A stretch of DNA of 42,819 nt from Bacteroidaceae bacterium (GCA_017555845.1 JAFZFO010000035.1:1-42819); one strand, 5' to 3'; positions 17,742 to 27,935 are shown, numbered from the stretch's first letter. Made by a program: numbers and translations. Notes: generated by a model not told the origin, from the sequence alone.

Positions 17742-18496
17742 GCAAAACCAATTGAAGCCGCAAAAGCCTTGGCACGTTCAAGATCCTCGGGAGTATCAAT
17801 GCCGATAGTTTCAATATCGGTGACTCCTACCTTTATTCTATAACCGTTCTCGAGCCAACGGAGCTGCTCAAGCGACTCAGCCTTTTCCATTGGCGACTGT
17901 GGCAAGGTGGTAAGCGTCTCCAACAGATTGGCACGATAGGCGTAGACACCAAGATGTTTGTAGAAGACATGCCTGTTGAGCCACTCCTCCTTCTCAACTC
18001 CACGCAGATAAGGGACTACAGAACGGCTGAAATAGAGGGCATAACCGGCTTCATTGAGCACAACCTTTGGAGAGTTTGGACACTCAAGACGCTCAAGGCC
18101 ATCGGCCGGCTCAAAAGGCTTGACAAGTGTCGCAATGTCAGTTTCCGGCGAATCGAAGCATGCGATGAGCGCCTCGACCTGCTTGCGCTGGATGAATGGT
18201 TCATCGCCCTGGATGTTGACAATTACATCACAATCGAGCGCCAGGCGTTTATAGGCATCGAGGCATCGCTCGGTACCATTATTGCAATCAGGGGATGTCA
18301 TTACGACATTGCCGCCAAAGGCCAACACAGCACCCTTGATGCGCTCATCATCGGTAGCGACATAAAGATCGTCAAAGCACTCCTTTACCTGTTCATACAC
18401 ACGCTGGATTACAGGCTTGCCGCCCAACATCGCCAAAGGCTTGCCGGGAAAGCGTGTCGAGGCATATCGTGCCGGAATTATTCCTACAAACTTCAT
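17729..18496 (-). CDS. kdsB: 3-deoxy-manno-octulosonate cytidylyltransferase
   Basis: 255 residues, standard length. It activates Kdo with CTP to give CMP-Kdo for the inner core of lipopolysaccharide in the cytoplasm. The nucleotide-binding start IIPARYASTRFPGKPLA and the segments DCDVIVNIQGDEPFI and FYKHLGVYAYR are typical of KdsB. The gene lies 32 bp downstream of the PBP1A gene, so the two cell-envelope genes are probably co-transcribed. Its 3' end overlaps the M16-like gene by 13 bp if the upstream ATG of that gene is used. Confidence 0.95.
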   Translation of the reverse strand: MKFVGIIPARYASTRFPGKPLAMLGGKPVIQRVYEQVKECFDDLYVATDDERIKGAVLAFGGNVVMTSPDCNNGTERCLDAYKRLALDCDVIVNIQGDEPFIQRKQVEALIACFDSPETDIATLVKPFEPADGLERLECPNSPKVVLNEAGYALYFSRSVVPYLRGVEKEEWLNRHVFYKHLGVYAYRANLLETLTTLPQSPMEKAESLEQLRWLENGYRIKVGVTDIETIGIDTPEDLERAKAFAASIGFAWND

Positions 18497-18528
18497 TTTT
18501 ATATAAAATATAAGTTCTCTGTTTCTGT

Positions 18529-20925
18529 TTATTCGAACAAGTCATCAAAGCCTTCCTGCTGTGTCTCCTCGGGGACAAAGAGAGGATTTGTCACAGGGTT
18601 CTCATCAACCGACAAAGAGTCACTTACAGCCTCTGCAGGCTGCAGGAACTTACTGCGGCAAGGATCAAAATCTTCAGGTATATCAAACACCTCATCCTCG
18701 CTATATGGCAATGTCTTGTCCTTATAGACCTTCTGCATATACATACCGAAGATAGGCAACGCCATGGATGCGCCCTGACCTTCGCTCATTCGGTCGAAGT
18801 GGATGTTACGCTCCTCGCCACCTACCCAACAGCCGGTGACAAGTGATGGTGTATATCCCACAAACCAACCGTCGGACATGTTCTGGGTTGTACCGGTCTT
18901 TCCGCACATATCGGCAGTAATCCTGTATGTACCCCTGATGCGGTAACCTGTACCTTCATTGATTACCCCACGCATCATCTCAATCATCTTGTATGAGCTC
19001 TCCCTGCTGATGACCTCATTGCGATGAGCCGAGAAAGTTGCGATGATATTTCCGGCATTATCCTCGATGTGTGTTACCATCAAAGGCGCCACGCGCATAC
19101 CCTTGCCTACAAAAGCGGTGTAGGCACTTACCATCTCGGATACCGAAGCATCGCATGAGCCAAGACACAAAGACTGTGTAGCCTCGATGCTCTGGTTTGT
19201 CAAGCCGAACTCATGGATAAGTTTTTTAAGAGAGTATGGGCTGAGCTGGTTCATGAGATAAGCCGATATCCAGTTATTAGACTTTGCCAATCCCCAACGC
19301 AGGGTAACCATCTCGCCATAACGGTCGCGTGATGAATTTCTTGGTTTCCATACACGGCCAAGATCATCAAACAGCGTCTGCTCGACATTGCGTGCCTCAT
19401 CACATGGAGAGAAGCCACGCTCCATTGCCAACGAATAGAGGAATGGTTTGATTGTTGAGCCCACCTGACGGCGTCCGCTGCTTACCATGTCGTATTTGAA
19501 ATAGTGGTAATTTGTACCACCGACATAGGCCTTGACTTCGCCTGACAACGGATCCATTGACATTGCTCCGGTGCGGAGGAAGTACTTATAATACTTGATT
19601 GAGTCCATAGGAGTCATCAAGGTATCCTTCAATCCCTGATAAGTAAAGACTGTCATCTTCTGCTTGGTATTGAAAGCCTCCTTTATCTCTTCCTGAGAGT
19701 ATCCGCTCTTGTTCATGAGGCGATAGCGTTCGCTCTGCTTCATGTTGCGTTCCATAATCTTGTCAATCTCGGCCTGTGTAAGATCTTCACTGAAAGGCCC
19801 AGTCTTCTTGTTCTTCTTGGCCCTGAAGAAATCGGTCTGCAGTTTCTTGGCCACATGCTCGTTCACTGCATACTCAAGATAGGTCTGCATACGGGAATCG
19901 ATAGTTGTATAGATCTTCAGACCATCGGTATAGATATTGTACTTCTCGCCATTAGGCTTTACATTCCTGTTGCACCAACCGAAAAGAGAGTCGGTTTCCC
20001 AACGGATGGAATCATCATAGAACTGCTGCATCTGCCAACCGCGATAGTTCTTGCGTTCGGGCTTCTTCGCAGTCATATATAGGCGAAGATATTCGCGGAA
20101 ATATGTAGCAATACCTTCATTGTGACTCGCTGCATGATAGTTGAGTTCCAGAGGCAGGGCCGACAGTGAGTCACGCTCCTCCTCAGTGAGGTAACCGGCC
20201 TTGACCATCTGTGAGAAGACTACATTGCGGCGGTCTCGGGTCATCTCGGGACGGGTACGGGGATTGAAGAGCGATGAGTTCTTACACATTCCCACAAGCA
20301 TGGCCGACTCCTGGAGATTGAGTTCGCTAGGCTGTTTACCGAAATAGACATTTGCAGCGCTGGCGAGACCAACGGCATTGTAACCAAAGTCATACTTATT
20401 GAGATACATTGCAAGAATCTCGTTCTTGGTATACTGCTGCTCAAGGTTGACAGCAATGACCCACTCGTTGGGTTTCTGATATATACGGTCGAGAATGCTG
20501 CCGGATTTACCGGAGTAAAGCAGTTTTGCGAGCTGCTGCGTGATGGTGCTGCCACCGCCGGAATTCTCCTGCTGCAGGATAACACTCTTAACAATTACTC
20601 GCAAAAGGGATTTGCCATCAATACCGGAATGGTCATAGTATCTGACATCCTCGGTAGCCACCAGAGCCTGGATAAGATGCTCGGGAATATCATCGAACTC
20701 CACACGGACACGATTCTCTTTGCTGTAGGACCATGTACCCATTTCCTTTCCATCGGCAGAGATAACCTGTGAGGCATATTTATATTGTGGGTTCTCGAGT
20801 TCGCTGGTATCGGGCACATAACCGGCCCAGCCCTTGCATATTGCCACAAACAGAAGCGCCACCGCAAGGAATCCCATTGCGAGAAGGCTCCACATCACTA
20901 TCAGTAACTTTTTAGTTTTTTTCAT
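18529..20925 (-). CDS. Class A penicillin-binding protein (PBP1A-like)
   Basis: 798 residues. One N-terminal membrane helix (about 7-29) anchors a periplasmic bifunctional enzyme. The GT51 glycosyltransferase domain has the catalytic E92 in ATEDVRYYDHSG and the GGGSTITQQLAKLL motif. The transpeptidase domain has the active serine in GSTIKPF (S490, K493), SNN in AKSNNWIS, and KTGTTQ at 676-681. It polymerises and cross-links peptidoglycan. The tail is acidic and proline-rich and ends DDLFE. The gene is first in a likely operon with kdsB and the M16-like gene. Confidence 0.94.
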   Translation of the reverse strand: MKKTKKLLIVMWSLLAMGFLAVALLFVAICKGWAGYVPDTSELENPQYKYASQVISADGKEMGTWSYSKENRVRVEFDDIPEHLIQALVATEDVRYYDHSGIDGKSLLRVIVKSVILQQENSGGGSTITQQLAKLLYSGKSGSILDRIYQKPNEWVIAVNLEQQYTKNEILAMYLNKYDFGYNAVGLASAANVYFGKQPSELNLQESAMLVGMCKNSSLFNPRTRPEMTRDRRNVVFSQMVKAGYLTEEERDSLSALPLELNYHAASHNEGIATYFREYLRLYMTAKKPERKNYRGWQMQQFYDDSIRWETDSLFGWCNRNVKPNGEKYNIYTDGLKIYTTIDSRMQTYLEYAVNEHVAKKLQTDFFRAKKNKKTGPFSEDLTQAEIDKIMERNMKQSERYRLMNKSGYSQEEIKEAFNTKQKMTVFTYQGLKDTLMTPMDSIKYYKYFLRTGAMSMDPLSGEVKAYVGGTNYHYFKYDMVSSGRRQVGSTIKPFLYSLAMERGFSPCDEARNVEQTLFDDLGRVWKPRNSSRDRYGEMVTLRWGLAKSNNWISAYLMNQLSPYSLKKLIHEFGLTNQSIEATQSLCLGSCDASVSEMVSAYTAFVGKGMRVAPLMVTHIEDNAGNIIATFSAHRNEVISRESSYKMIEMMRGVINEGTGYRIRGTYRITADMCGKTGTTQNMSDGWFVGYTPSLVTGCWVGGEERNIHFDRMSEGQGASMALPIFGMYMQKVYKDKTLPYSEDEVFDIPEDFDPCRSKFLQPAEAVSDSLSVDENPVTNPLFVPEETQQEGFDDLFE

Positions 20926-20982
20926 ATCCGCTGTGTTATAATGGATGATTTGCCGTACAGTTTACAACAAACCATAGGTTTG

Positions 20983-20990
20983 CAAATTTA
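20983..20990 (-). promoter_or_regulatory. Putative -7 element for the PBP1A-kdsB-M16 operon
   Basis: Minus-strand TAAATTTG matches TAnnTTTG, 57 bp upstream of the PBP1A ATG. A TTG lies 22 bp upstream of it as a weak -33. Confidence 0.45.
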
Positions 20991-21084
20991 ATACAAAATT
21001 TTTAATAACCGACAACCTTTTTACAGGCTTTAGTTTTTTGAAATAAAATCGCATTGAGATATTGTTTAAAAGAGATTATTGGCC

Positions 21085-21092
21085 TATCTTTA
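21085..21092 (+). promoter_or_regulatory. Putative -7 element for the pyrB operon
   Basis: TATCTTTA, one mismatch to TAnnTTTG, 30 nt before the pyrB ATG. No attenuator-like leader is visible in the short interval. Confidence 0.35.
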
Positions 21093-21122
21093 CAAGAAAT
21101 TTATTTGTAATCCGCACATACA

Positions 21123-22037
21123 ATGAAAAGCAAGAGTTTTGTATCGATCAACGATCTCTCACGCGAGAAGATACTCTCACTGCTTGAAACGGCAGAGAAG
21201 TTCGAAGAGAATCCCAACAGGGAGGTTTTAAAGGGTAAGATTGTAGGTTCACTCTTTTTTGAGCCATCAACCAGAACACGTCTTAGTTTTGAGACCGCAG
21301 CCAACAGACTTGGTGCCAGCGTAATCGGTTTCAGCGACGCAGCTACAAGTTCTGCCACAAAGGGAGAGACTCTCAAAGATACCATCATGATGGTGTCGAG
21401 CTATGCCGATGTAATTGCAATGCGCCACAAACTTGAAGGAGCTGCACGCTACGCAAGTGAGGTATCACAGGTACCCATCATCAATGCCGGTGACGGCGCG
21501 AACCAGCACCCATCGCAGACAATGCTTGACCTCTATTCAATTAAGAAGACACAGGGCACACTCGAGGGTTTGAAGATTCACCTTGTGGGCGACTTGAAAT
21601 ATGGTCGCACGGTACACTCACTGCTTCACGCCATGCGCCACTTCAACCCCACATTCTGCTTCATCTCCCCCGATGAACTGCGCATGCCCGAGGAGTACAG
21701 ACTCTTTTGCAAGAAGAACAACATTCCTTTCACAGAGACAACCGAATTCAACGAGGAGGTTATTGCCGACGCCGATATCATATACATGACACGTGTACAA
21801 CGTGAGCGTTTCAGCGACATCATGGAGTACGAGAAGGTAAAGAACTGCTACCGCCTTACAAACGCAATGCTCGCAAACACAAAAGAGAACCTGCGTATCC
21901 TGCACCCACTGCCACGCGTCAACGAGATCGCACAGGATGTGGATGACAATCCAAAGGCATACTATTTCCAACAGGCACAGAACGGCCTGTATGTACGCGA
22001 GGCAATCATCTGTGATGTTTTAGGTATCAACATTTAA
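21123..22037 (+). CDS. pyrB: Aspartate carbamoyltransferase catalytic subunit
   Basis: 304 residues, the usual length. It joins carbamoyl phosphate and aspartate in the second step of pyrimidine synthesis. The carbamoyl-phosphate site STRTRLSFE (about residues 50-58), the [10 protein letters not shown] segment and the C-terminal [10 protein letters not shown] are all intact. The next gene encodes the regulatory chain, so the enzyme should form the allosteric PyrB6-PyrI6 holoenzyme. The start is the ATG at 21123. Confidence 0.96.
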   Translation: MKSKSFVSINDLSREKILSLLETAEKFEENPNREVLKGKIVGSLFFEPSTRTRLSFETAANRLGASVIGFSDAATSSATKGETLKDTIMMVSSYADVIAMRHKLEGAARYASEVSQVPIINAGDGANQHPSQTMLDLYSIKKTQGTLEGLKIHLVGDLKYGRTVHSLLHAMRHFNPTFCFISPDELRMPEEYRLFCKKNNIPFTETTEFNEEVIADADIIYMTRVQRERFSDIMEYEKVKNCYRLTNAMLANTKENLRILHPLPRVNEIAQDVDDNPKAYYFQQAQNGLYVREAIICDVLGINI

Positions 22038-22048
22038 AGCAAAAGACT

Positions 22049-22513
22049 ATGAACGATAACAAGAAACCGGCACTGCAGGTATCGGCACTCTGCAACGGAA
22101 CAGTAATAGACCACATCCCTGCCGACAAATTGTTTGCGGTTGTAAACCTGCTCGACATCCCAAGCATGAGCAACAATGTAACCATTGGATACAACCTTGA
22201 AAGCAAGAAGCTGGGCAAGAAAGGCCTGATAAAGATTTCGGACAGATTCTTTACCGATGACGAGATCAACAAAATTTCAGTCATTGCCCCGAATGTTGTA
22301 CTGAACACTATCCGCGACTACAATGTTGTAGAAAAACGCGAGGTAAAGATGCCCGATGAGATACACAACATCATCAAGTGCAACAATCTCAACTGCATTA
22401 CCAACAACGAGCCAATGGCAACCCATTTCTATGTAGCAAACCGCGACACACATACTTTGAAGTGCCGTTATTGCGAGAAGGAGGTCAGCCTTGACAAGAT
22501 TAAACTTCTTTAA
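22049..22513 (+). CDS. pyrI: Aspartate carbamoyltransferase regulatory subunit
   Basis: 154 residues. The N-terminal allosteric domain binds CTP or ATP. The C-terminal zinc domain has four cysteines in the usual pattern, two in KCNNLNC and two in LKCRYC, which hold the Zn that contacts PyrB. It lies 11 bp after pyrB. Confidence 0.95.
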   Translation: MNDNKKPALQVSALCNGTVIDHIPADKLFAVVNLLDIPSMSNNVTIGYNLESKKLGKKGLIKISDRFFTDDEINKISVIAPNVVLNTIRDYNVVEKREVKMPDEIHNIIKCNNLNCITNNEPMATHFYVANRDTHTLKCRYCEKEVSLDKIKLL

Positions 22514-22515
22514 GG

Positions 22516-23079
22516 ATGAAAATAAGTTGGAAACCCGGCACAATGATATATCCGTTGCCGGCAGTGCTCATTACATGTGGCGACAAGCCCGATAATTACA
22601 ACATGCTCACCGTTTCGTGGGTTGGAACAACATGTACCAACCCCGCAATGTGCTATATATCAGTGCGCCCCGAAAGACACTCTTACCCAATAATAAAGGA
22701 GACCGGCGAGTTTGTCATAAACCTGACAACCGCAGACATGGCACGTGCTACGGACTGGTGTGGAGTACGCTCGGGCAAGGATTATGACAAAGCCAAAGAA
22801 ACCGGCCTCACATATGCCCCATCGGTAAATGTAAAGGCGCCCATCATTGCAGAATCTCCACTCAGCATTGAGTGCAAGGTAAAGCAGATTATTCCACTCG
22901 GTTCACACGACATGTTCCTTGCCGAGGTTGTAAACGTGCAGGCTGATGACCGCTATCTTGACCCCGTAACAGGGGAATGGAACCTTGCGGCTGCCGATCC
23001 ATTGGTATACACACACGGAAAATATTTTCATCTTGGCGACTTCATAGGCAAGTTCGGCTGGAGTGTAAAGAAGAAGTAA
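22516..23079 (+). CDS. Flavin reductase-like (FMN-binding split-barrel) protein
   Basis: 187 residues. The flavin reductase fold is indicated by NMLTVSWVGTTCTNPAMCYISVRPERHSY near the N-terminus, then GEFVINLTT and DWCGVRSGKDYDK, which match the FMN-binding loop region. It probably transfers electrons between NAD(P)H and FMN, but the substrate is unknown. It starts 2 bp after the pyrI stop and ends 2 bp before the next gene, so it belongs to the pyrBI transcript without an obvious metabolic tie. Confidence 0.85.
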   Translation: MKISWKPGTMIYPLPAVLITCGDKPDNYNMLTVSWVGTTCTNPAMCYISVRPERHSYPIIKETGEFVINLTTADMARATDWCGVRSGKDYDKAKETGLTYAPSVNVKAPIIAESPLSIECKVKQIIPLGSHDMFLAEVVNVQADDRYLDPVTGEWNLAAADPLVYTHGKYFHLGDFIGKFGWSVKKK

Positions 23080-23081
23080 GG

Positions 23082-23777
23082 ATGAGGATGCGCTGCCTGA
23101 TAATCGTTCTGATTGCAGCCTTCCCCTTCATTACCACAGCACAGGAAAAGGGCAAGGTGCGGTTCAATGTCGGTTTGAAGGCCGGCTTTCAGGCTGTGAC
23201 ATACAATGACCCTGAGTTTGACATTGAGGGATACAAGTTCGACACAAACAACATACAGAGCAACAAGATCGGTTACGCCTTCTCGGCATTCGCCAGAATA
23301 AGCAAGAACAAGTTCTACCTGCAGACCGAAGGTGCATTCGGCATCACGAACCATAGTTTTGACTTCATGGACGAGCAGGAGAATATTGACGGTAACTTCA
23401 TCCCCAACAACACCGTATATGATTTGAGGACATACTGTATACAGGTCCCCATACTCTTTGGATACAACATTGTGGAGCGCGGGAGATACGGTTTGGGGAT
23501 ATTTACCGGACCTCGGACAAAATTCGTACTGACATCACTGAGCCAACAGAACTTCAAGCATTTCAGATATGAACACATTGAAGAGGTGCTCAACAAAAGG
23601 ACATATTACTGGGAGGTTGGTATGGGAATAAAGATCAGCAGGGTTTTCCTTGACATAACATTCGATGCCGGCCTCAACAAAGCAGCGAGTCATATAATCT
23701 CGCACGATGACGGCAAGATATTCACATCAAGCCGCCGCGACAATATCCTGAGTTTTTCAGTAGGATTCATTTTTTGA
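23082..23777 (+). CDS. Outer-membrane beta-barrel protein (PorT-like / OMP_b-brl family)
   Basis: 231 residues from the ATG at 23082. That start directly gives a signal peptide (MRMRCLIIVLIAAFPFITTA); a longer in-frame extension back into the flavin reductase gene is not credible. The mature part alternates as beta-strands (FNVGLKAGFQAV, GYAFSAFARIS, YLQTEGAFGI, GLGIFTGPRTKF, WEVGMGIKISR, FLDITFDAGLN) and ends SFSVGFIF with terminal Phe, the barrel-assembly signal. The role is unknown; related PorT-like proteins assist outer-membrane assembly or secretion. It is last in the pyrB run and is followed by a strong terminator. Confidence 0.85.
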   Translation: MRMRCLIIVLIAAFPFITTAQEKGKVRFNVGLKAGFQAVTYNDPEFDIEGYKFDTNNIQSNKIGYAFSAFARISKNKFYLQTEGAFGITNHSFDFMDEQENIDGNFIPNNTVYDLRTYCIQVPILFGYNIVERGRYGLGIFTGPRTKFVLTSLSQQNFKHFRYEHIEEVLNKRTYYWEVGMGIKISRVFLDITFDAGLNKAASHIISHDDGKIFTSSRRDNILSFSVGFIF

Positions 23778-23798
23778 AAAACTTTACCTTATAATATA

Positions 23799-23830
23799 CT
23801 GATAAAGCCCGGCATGCCGGGCTTTATCAG
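23799..23830. terminator. Bidirectional hairpin terminator between barrel gene and maeB
   Basis: Perfect palindrome: CTGATAAAGCCCGGC at 23799-23813 pairs with 23816-23830. It sits between convergent genes and is GC-rich at its tip. Confidence 0.8.
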
Positions 23831-23846
23831 TTATATAGAAAATCAT

Positions 23847-26126
23847 TTACTTCTTCTTGTTAACCATCGCATCGATTGCAGCAACAGCTGTGATGTTGAG
23901 AATTTCCTGCACTGAGCTCTCGAAATCGATGAAGTGGATTGGTTTGTTCAATCCCATCTGGATTGGTCCGATAATCTCAGTGTCCGAACCGAGCGCCTGC
24001 ATCATTTTGTACGATGACGACGCCGAGTTCAAGTTGGGGAACACCAACGCATTAACCTCGCGTCCCTTGAGCTTGTTGAAAGGATACTTCTTGTCGCGCA
24101 ACTCGCTGTTCATGGCAATGTTAACCTGCATCTCACCATCAAGCAACCAATCGGGGTAGTTCTCGTGAATGTGTGCAACAGCCTTGCGCACACGCTCTGC
24201 GCTACCACCCTGGTCTGTTCCGAAGTTTGAATAAGACGCCATTGCTATCACCGGCTCGTGGTTGAAGAAACGCACAGATTTCTCTGTCAAGCGTGCAATA
24301 TCAATGATTGTATCCAAATCGGGTGCACGGTTAATCAATGTATCAGCTACAAAGAATGTTCCCTTCTTTGAGTTGATGATGTGCATTGTGGCAAAGGTGC
24401 TGTAACCCTCCTGCATACCGATTACCTCCTTGGCAACCTTGATAGTATTTGAGAATTTAGTATAGAGACCTGTCACGAAAGCATCGGCATCACCTGTCTC
24501 AACCATCATCATACCAAAGTAGTTGCGCTCGAACATCTTGTCATTGGCCTCTTCAATGGTATAACCCTCGCGCTGACGCTTGCTGGTAAGAATCTGGGCA
24601 TAGCGCTCGCGACGCTCCTCTTCGTTGGGATGACGCAGGTTCACAACCTCGATACCCTCAAGACTCAATCCGAGTTCGGCAGCAAGTTTGTTGATGACTT
24701 CGTCATTACCGAGAAGAATTGGTTGGCATATGCCCTCTTCCTTAGCCTGGACTGCAGCCTTCATCATTGAAGGGTGCGCACCCTCGGCAAATACAACTCG
24801 CTGTGTTTCGGTACGCGCCATGTCATGAATCTGCTGTGTGAGTTTTGACTCACGTCCCATAAACTCAAGAAGATGCTCCTTGTACTCTTCCCAATCGGTA
24901 ATCTCCTTACGTGCCACACCGCTTGCGATAGCAGCCTTTGCAACAGCTGTTGAAACCTCAACCAAAAGACGTGGATCAACCGGTTTTGGAATGAAGTAGT
25001 CGCGACCGAACGAGAGCTTGCCAACCTTGTAGACCTTGTTCACAATCTCGGGAACAGGCTGCTTTGCAAGGTTTGCAATAGCGTGAACAGCAGCAAGCTT
25101 CATCTCCTCGTTGATGGCTGTGGCAGCAACGTCAAGAGCGCCACGGAAGATATATGGGAAACCGATAACATTGTTTATCTGGTTAGGATAGTCGCTGCGA
25201 CCTGTACTCATAAGTACATCGGGACGGCACTCCATGGCTGCCTCATAAGTAATCTCGGGCTCTGGATTTGCCAACGCAAAGACGATTGGATCATTTGCCA
25301 TTGAGCGTACCATATCCTGCGAGAGTACATTACCCTTTGAAAGACCAAGGAAGACATCGGCGCCGACAATAGCCTCGGCAAGTGTAGTAATATCAGTACG
25401 TGTTGTCGCGAACTCTACCTTCTCGGGGGTGAGGTTTGTACGTGAAGTGCTGATTACGCCACGGCTGTCGAGCATCACGATATTCTCACGCTTCACGCCA
25501 AGGGCAACATAAAGTTTTGTACAAGAGATTGCCGCTGCACCCGCGCCATTTACAACTACTTTTACCTCGCTGATATTCTTGCCATTCACCTCGAGGGCAT
25601 TGAGCAGGCCGGCAGCAGAGATGATGGCTGTACCGTGCTGGTCATCGTGCATTACAGGAATATCAAGTTCCTCTTTCAGACGACGCTCGATCTCAAAACA
25701 CTCAGGCGCCTTGATATCCTCGAGATTGATTCCACCGAATGTTGGAGCAATAGCCTTTACAGCCTGTATGAACTTCTCGGGATCCTGCTCATCCACCTCG
25801 ATATCGAAAACGTCAATACCTGCATATATCTTGAAAAGTAATCCCTTACCCTCCATAACCGGTTTGCCGGCAAGAGGACCGATGTTACCGAGACCAAGCA
25901 CTGCTGTACCGTTTGAGATTACAGCAACAAGGTTACCCTTATCGGTATACTTATAGGCATCATTAGGATTCTCCTTGATCTCAAGACAAGGTTCTGCAAC
26001 ACCTGGAGAATAGGCCAACGAGAGGTCGGTCTGTGTAAAATATGGTTTTGTAGGTACTACCTCTATCTTACCGGGGCGTTTTCCGGCGTGGTAGTTCAAT
26101 GCATCTTCTTTGGTTATCTTTGCCAT
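23847..26126 (-). CDS. maeB: NADP-dependent malic enzyme with C-terminal phosphotransacetylase-like domain
   Basis: 759 residues, the length of MaeB-type fusion enzymes. The malic enzyme part (about 1-390) has the conserved SLAYSPGVAEPC, NGTAVLGLGNIGPLAGKPVMEGK, PVMHDDQHGTA and VVNGAGAAAISC (dinucleotide site). The C-terminal PTA_PTB-like domain (about 430-755) has VFAEGAHPSMMKA and GMMMVETGDADAFVTG. In the family this domain mainly gives allosteric control by acetyl-CoA rather than acyltransfer. It converts malate to pyruvate with NADPH formation. It is the last gene after dapA and the TIGR02757-type gene, 17 bp after the latter. Confidence 0.94.
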   Translation of the reverse strand: MAKITKEDALNYHAGKRPGKIEVVPTKPYFTQTDLSLAYSPGVAEPCLEIKENPNDAYKYTDKGNLVAVISNGTAVLGLGNIGPLAGKPVMEGKGLLFKIYAGIDVFDIEVDEQDPEKFIQAVKAIAPTFGGINLEDIKAPECFEIERRLKEELDIPVMHDDQHGTAIISAAGLLNALEVNGKNISEVKVVVNGAGAAAISCTKLYVALGVKRENIVMLDSRGVISTSRTNLTPEKVEFATTRTDITTLAEAIVGADVFLGLSKGNVLSQDMVRSMANDPIVFALANPEPEITYEAAMECRPDVLMSTGRSDYPNQINNVIGFPYIFRGALDVAATAINEEMKLAAVHAIANLAKQPVPEIVNKVYKVGKLSFGRDYFIPKPVDPRLLVEVSTAVAKAAIASGVARKEITDWEEYKEHLLEFMGRESKLTQQIHDMARTETQRVVFAEGAHPSMMKAAVQAKEEGICQPILLGNDEVINKLAAELGLSLEGIEVVNLRHPNEEERRERYAQILTSKRQREGYTIEEANDKMFERNYFGMMMVETGDADAFVTGLYTKFSNTIKVAKEVIGMQEGYSTFATMHIINSKKGTFFVADTLINRAPDLDTIIDIARLTEKSVRFFNHEPVIAMASYSNFGTDQGGSAERVRKAVAHIHENYPDWLLDGEMQVNIAMNSELRDKKYPFNKLKGREVNALVFPNLNSASSSYKMMQALGSDTEIIGPIQMGLNKPIHFIDFESSVQEILNITAVAAIDAMVNKKK

Positions 26127-26143
26127 TGTTCTAATGTTTTCCC

Positions 26144-26938
26144 CTATAGGGTTCTATTTTGTATTGTTTGTATTCCATTAATAAAGCTGTCCCCGGCCTC
26201 GCCAACTCCGAAAAGAGCAAAGTCATACTTGACAGGATCATCGGGAGAGAGCTTTCGCAGCTGCGCTGTCAGTTCCTCAACTGTCCTGCGGTCATTCTGC
26301 TTGCGTGTTATGATTCCCAAAAGGCGTGCCGTACGCGCGACATGGACATCGAGAGGTATCATCAGTTCCGCAGGAGATATTCCATCCCAAATGCCCAAAT
26401 CCACCACTCCATCCTTGCGACATAGCCAACGTAACATCATATGCATCCTTTTACATGCCGATGCTGGCTTGCCTTTTTGAGGAACGGGATTGCTGATGTG
26501 CCTTGTCGATTCGCCACCATTCACAGCAGCCAACTCGCAGCGCAGATTCTCAATGCCTTCCCATACCGTACAACCCAGAAACAGAGTCTCTAAAGTTCCA
26601 TACTTGGAGTATATGCTTTTCAGTCCACGGCATATATACTTGAAATCACGTGCAAAGAAAGTGCGGTGTATATTCAGCGGATCATCAAGTTGTTCCCACT
26701 CGCCGGACATTACATATCCGTAAGGTTCCGAATGCATGATGTCACAGAACATCTTCCTGCCCGAAGCCAATATCATCCTGCGGTTTCCCCAAGATATGAC
26801 TGAAGCCAAAAGGGCTGCAATCTCAATATCTTCGCGACGAGTAAAGGAATGTGGGAAGGAGATAGGGTCATTCTTGATAAAATCCTTGCTGTTGTACAGC
26901 ATGAACTTTTCGTCAAGGACCGATCTCAAATGCTCCAT
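26144..26938 (-). CDS. TIGR02757 family protein of unknown function
   Basis: 264 residues. The sequence pattern (FIKNDPISFPHSFTRREDIEIAALLAS, WGNRRMI, FFARDFKYICRGL, RLCMFLRWMVR-like KRMHMMLRWLCRKDGVVDLGIWDGISP, PLDVHVARTARLLG) is that of TIGR02757, an HhH-GPD-like helical family common in Bacteroidetes. The structure resembles DNA glycosylase folds, but no catalytic role is established. It starts 12 bp after dapA. Confidence 0.85.
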   Translation of the reverse strand: MEHLRSVLDEKFMLYNSKDFIKNDPISFPHSFTRREDIEIAALLASVISWGNRRMILASGRKMFCDIMHSEPYGYVMSGEWEQLDDPLNIHRTFFARDFKYICRGLKSIYSKYGTLETLFLGCTVWEGIENLRCELAAVNGGESTRHISNPVPQKGKPASACKRMHMMLRWLCRKDGVVDLGIWDGISPAELMIPLDVHVARTARLLGIITRKQNDRRTVEELTAQLRKLSPDDPVKYDFALFGVGEAGDSFINGIQTIQNRTL

Positions 26939-26950
26939 TCCGTACCCTGA

Positions 26951-27832
26951 TTAGAGCATTGTCATTGCCTGCTCCAACTCGCTGTAAGTATCATCACAAG
27001 CCGGAACAAGTGGCAGACGGAGTACGTTCTCGACTTTACCCTGTATGTTGAGCAGCGCCTTGATACCCGATGGGTTTCCATCGACAAAAATCAACTGGAA
27101 CAGCTCGTTGAGTCTGTCGTGCTGGTTGCGTGCATCACTCACGCGTCCCTCCTGCATGGCACGTACAAGAGCAATCATCTCGGTTGGATATGCGTTACCG
27201 AAGACTGATATCACACCTACACCACCTGCTTCCATTATATCCACAGTGAGAGCATCATCGCCCGAGAAGACATCAAAATGAGGAGGTTTCAATGCAATGA
27301 GTTCCTTGAGCTGAGCAAGGTTGCCCGATGCAGCCTTGTAGCCCACGATGTTAGGACATTCATTGGCAAGACGTGCCACTGTAGCAGGCAGAATGTTCAC
27401 ACCTGTGCGACCCGGAACATTGTACATATATATCGGAAGTTCGGTTGCCTCGGCAATCGCCTTGTAGTGGCGATAGATACCTTCCTGTACCGGTTTGTTG
27501 TAATATGGAGCGATAGAGAGGATGGCATCGACACCTGTAAGATCCTCGGTCTTTATCTCCTCAACAACATTTCGTGTACAGTTACCGCCGATACCAAGCA
27601 TGATTGGCATGCGGCCATCCACCTGTTTTATGATGCGCTTTCGTATTTCACGTTTCTCATCGGGAGTCAATGTTGGAGTCTCTCCAGTGGTGCCAAGCAC
27701 GCAGAGAAAATCGGTACCGCAGTCAATATGCATCTGCACCAGTTTCTCCAATGCCGCATAATCTACTTCGCCGTCATTTGTAAAGGGGGTTACAATAGCA
27801 ACGCCCATACCTTTCAGTGTTTTTCGCATCAT
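26951..27832 (-). CDS. dapA: 4-hydroxy-tetrahydrodipicolinate synthase
   Basis: 293 residues (292 if the second ATG is used). It condenses pyruvate with aspartate semialdehyde in lysine and diaminopimelate synthesis. The Schiff-base lysine is K166 in GYKAASGN, and GTTGETPTL and YNVPGRTG (catalytic Tyr and substrate Arg) are present. It is first in a likely operon with the TIGR02757 gene and maeB. Confidence 0.95.
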   Translation of the reverse strand: MMRKTLKGMGVAIVTPFTNDGEVDYAALEKLVQMHIDCGTDFLCVLGTTGETPTLTPDEKREIRKRIIKQVDGRMPIMLGIGGNCTRNVVEEIKTEDLTGVDAILSIAPYYNKPVQEGIYRHYKAIAEATELPIYMYNVPGRTGVNILPATVARLANECPNIVGYKAASGNLAQLKELIALKPPHFDVFSGDDALTVDIMEAGGVGVISVFGNAYPTEMIALVRAMQEGRVSDARNQHDRLNELFQLIFVDGNPSGIKALLNIQGKVENVLRLPLVPACDDTYSELEQAMTML

Positions 27833-27869
27833 AAGTTTATATAAAATTTCTCAAAATTATTTCGGAGTG

Positions 27870-27877
27870 CAAAATTA
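27870..27877 (-). promoter_or_regulatory. Putative -7 element for the dapA operon
   Basis: Minus-strand TAATTTTG followed by C matches TAnnTTTGC, 38 bp upstream of the dapA ATG. Confidence 0.45.
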
Positions 27878-27935
27878 CATCTTTTTTTGCTATTTTATAA
27901 TATATATTATAATAATTCTGATGTTTTAAATTTAT

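Noticed and set aside
22977-23081. N-terminal extension of the outer-membrane barrel gene
   Set aside because: The extension lies inside the flavin reductase gene in another frame. The ATG at 23082 gives a clean signal peptide directly.
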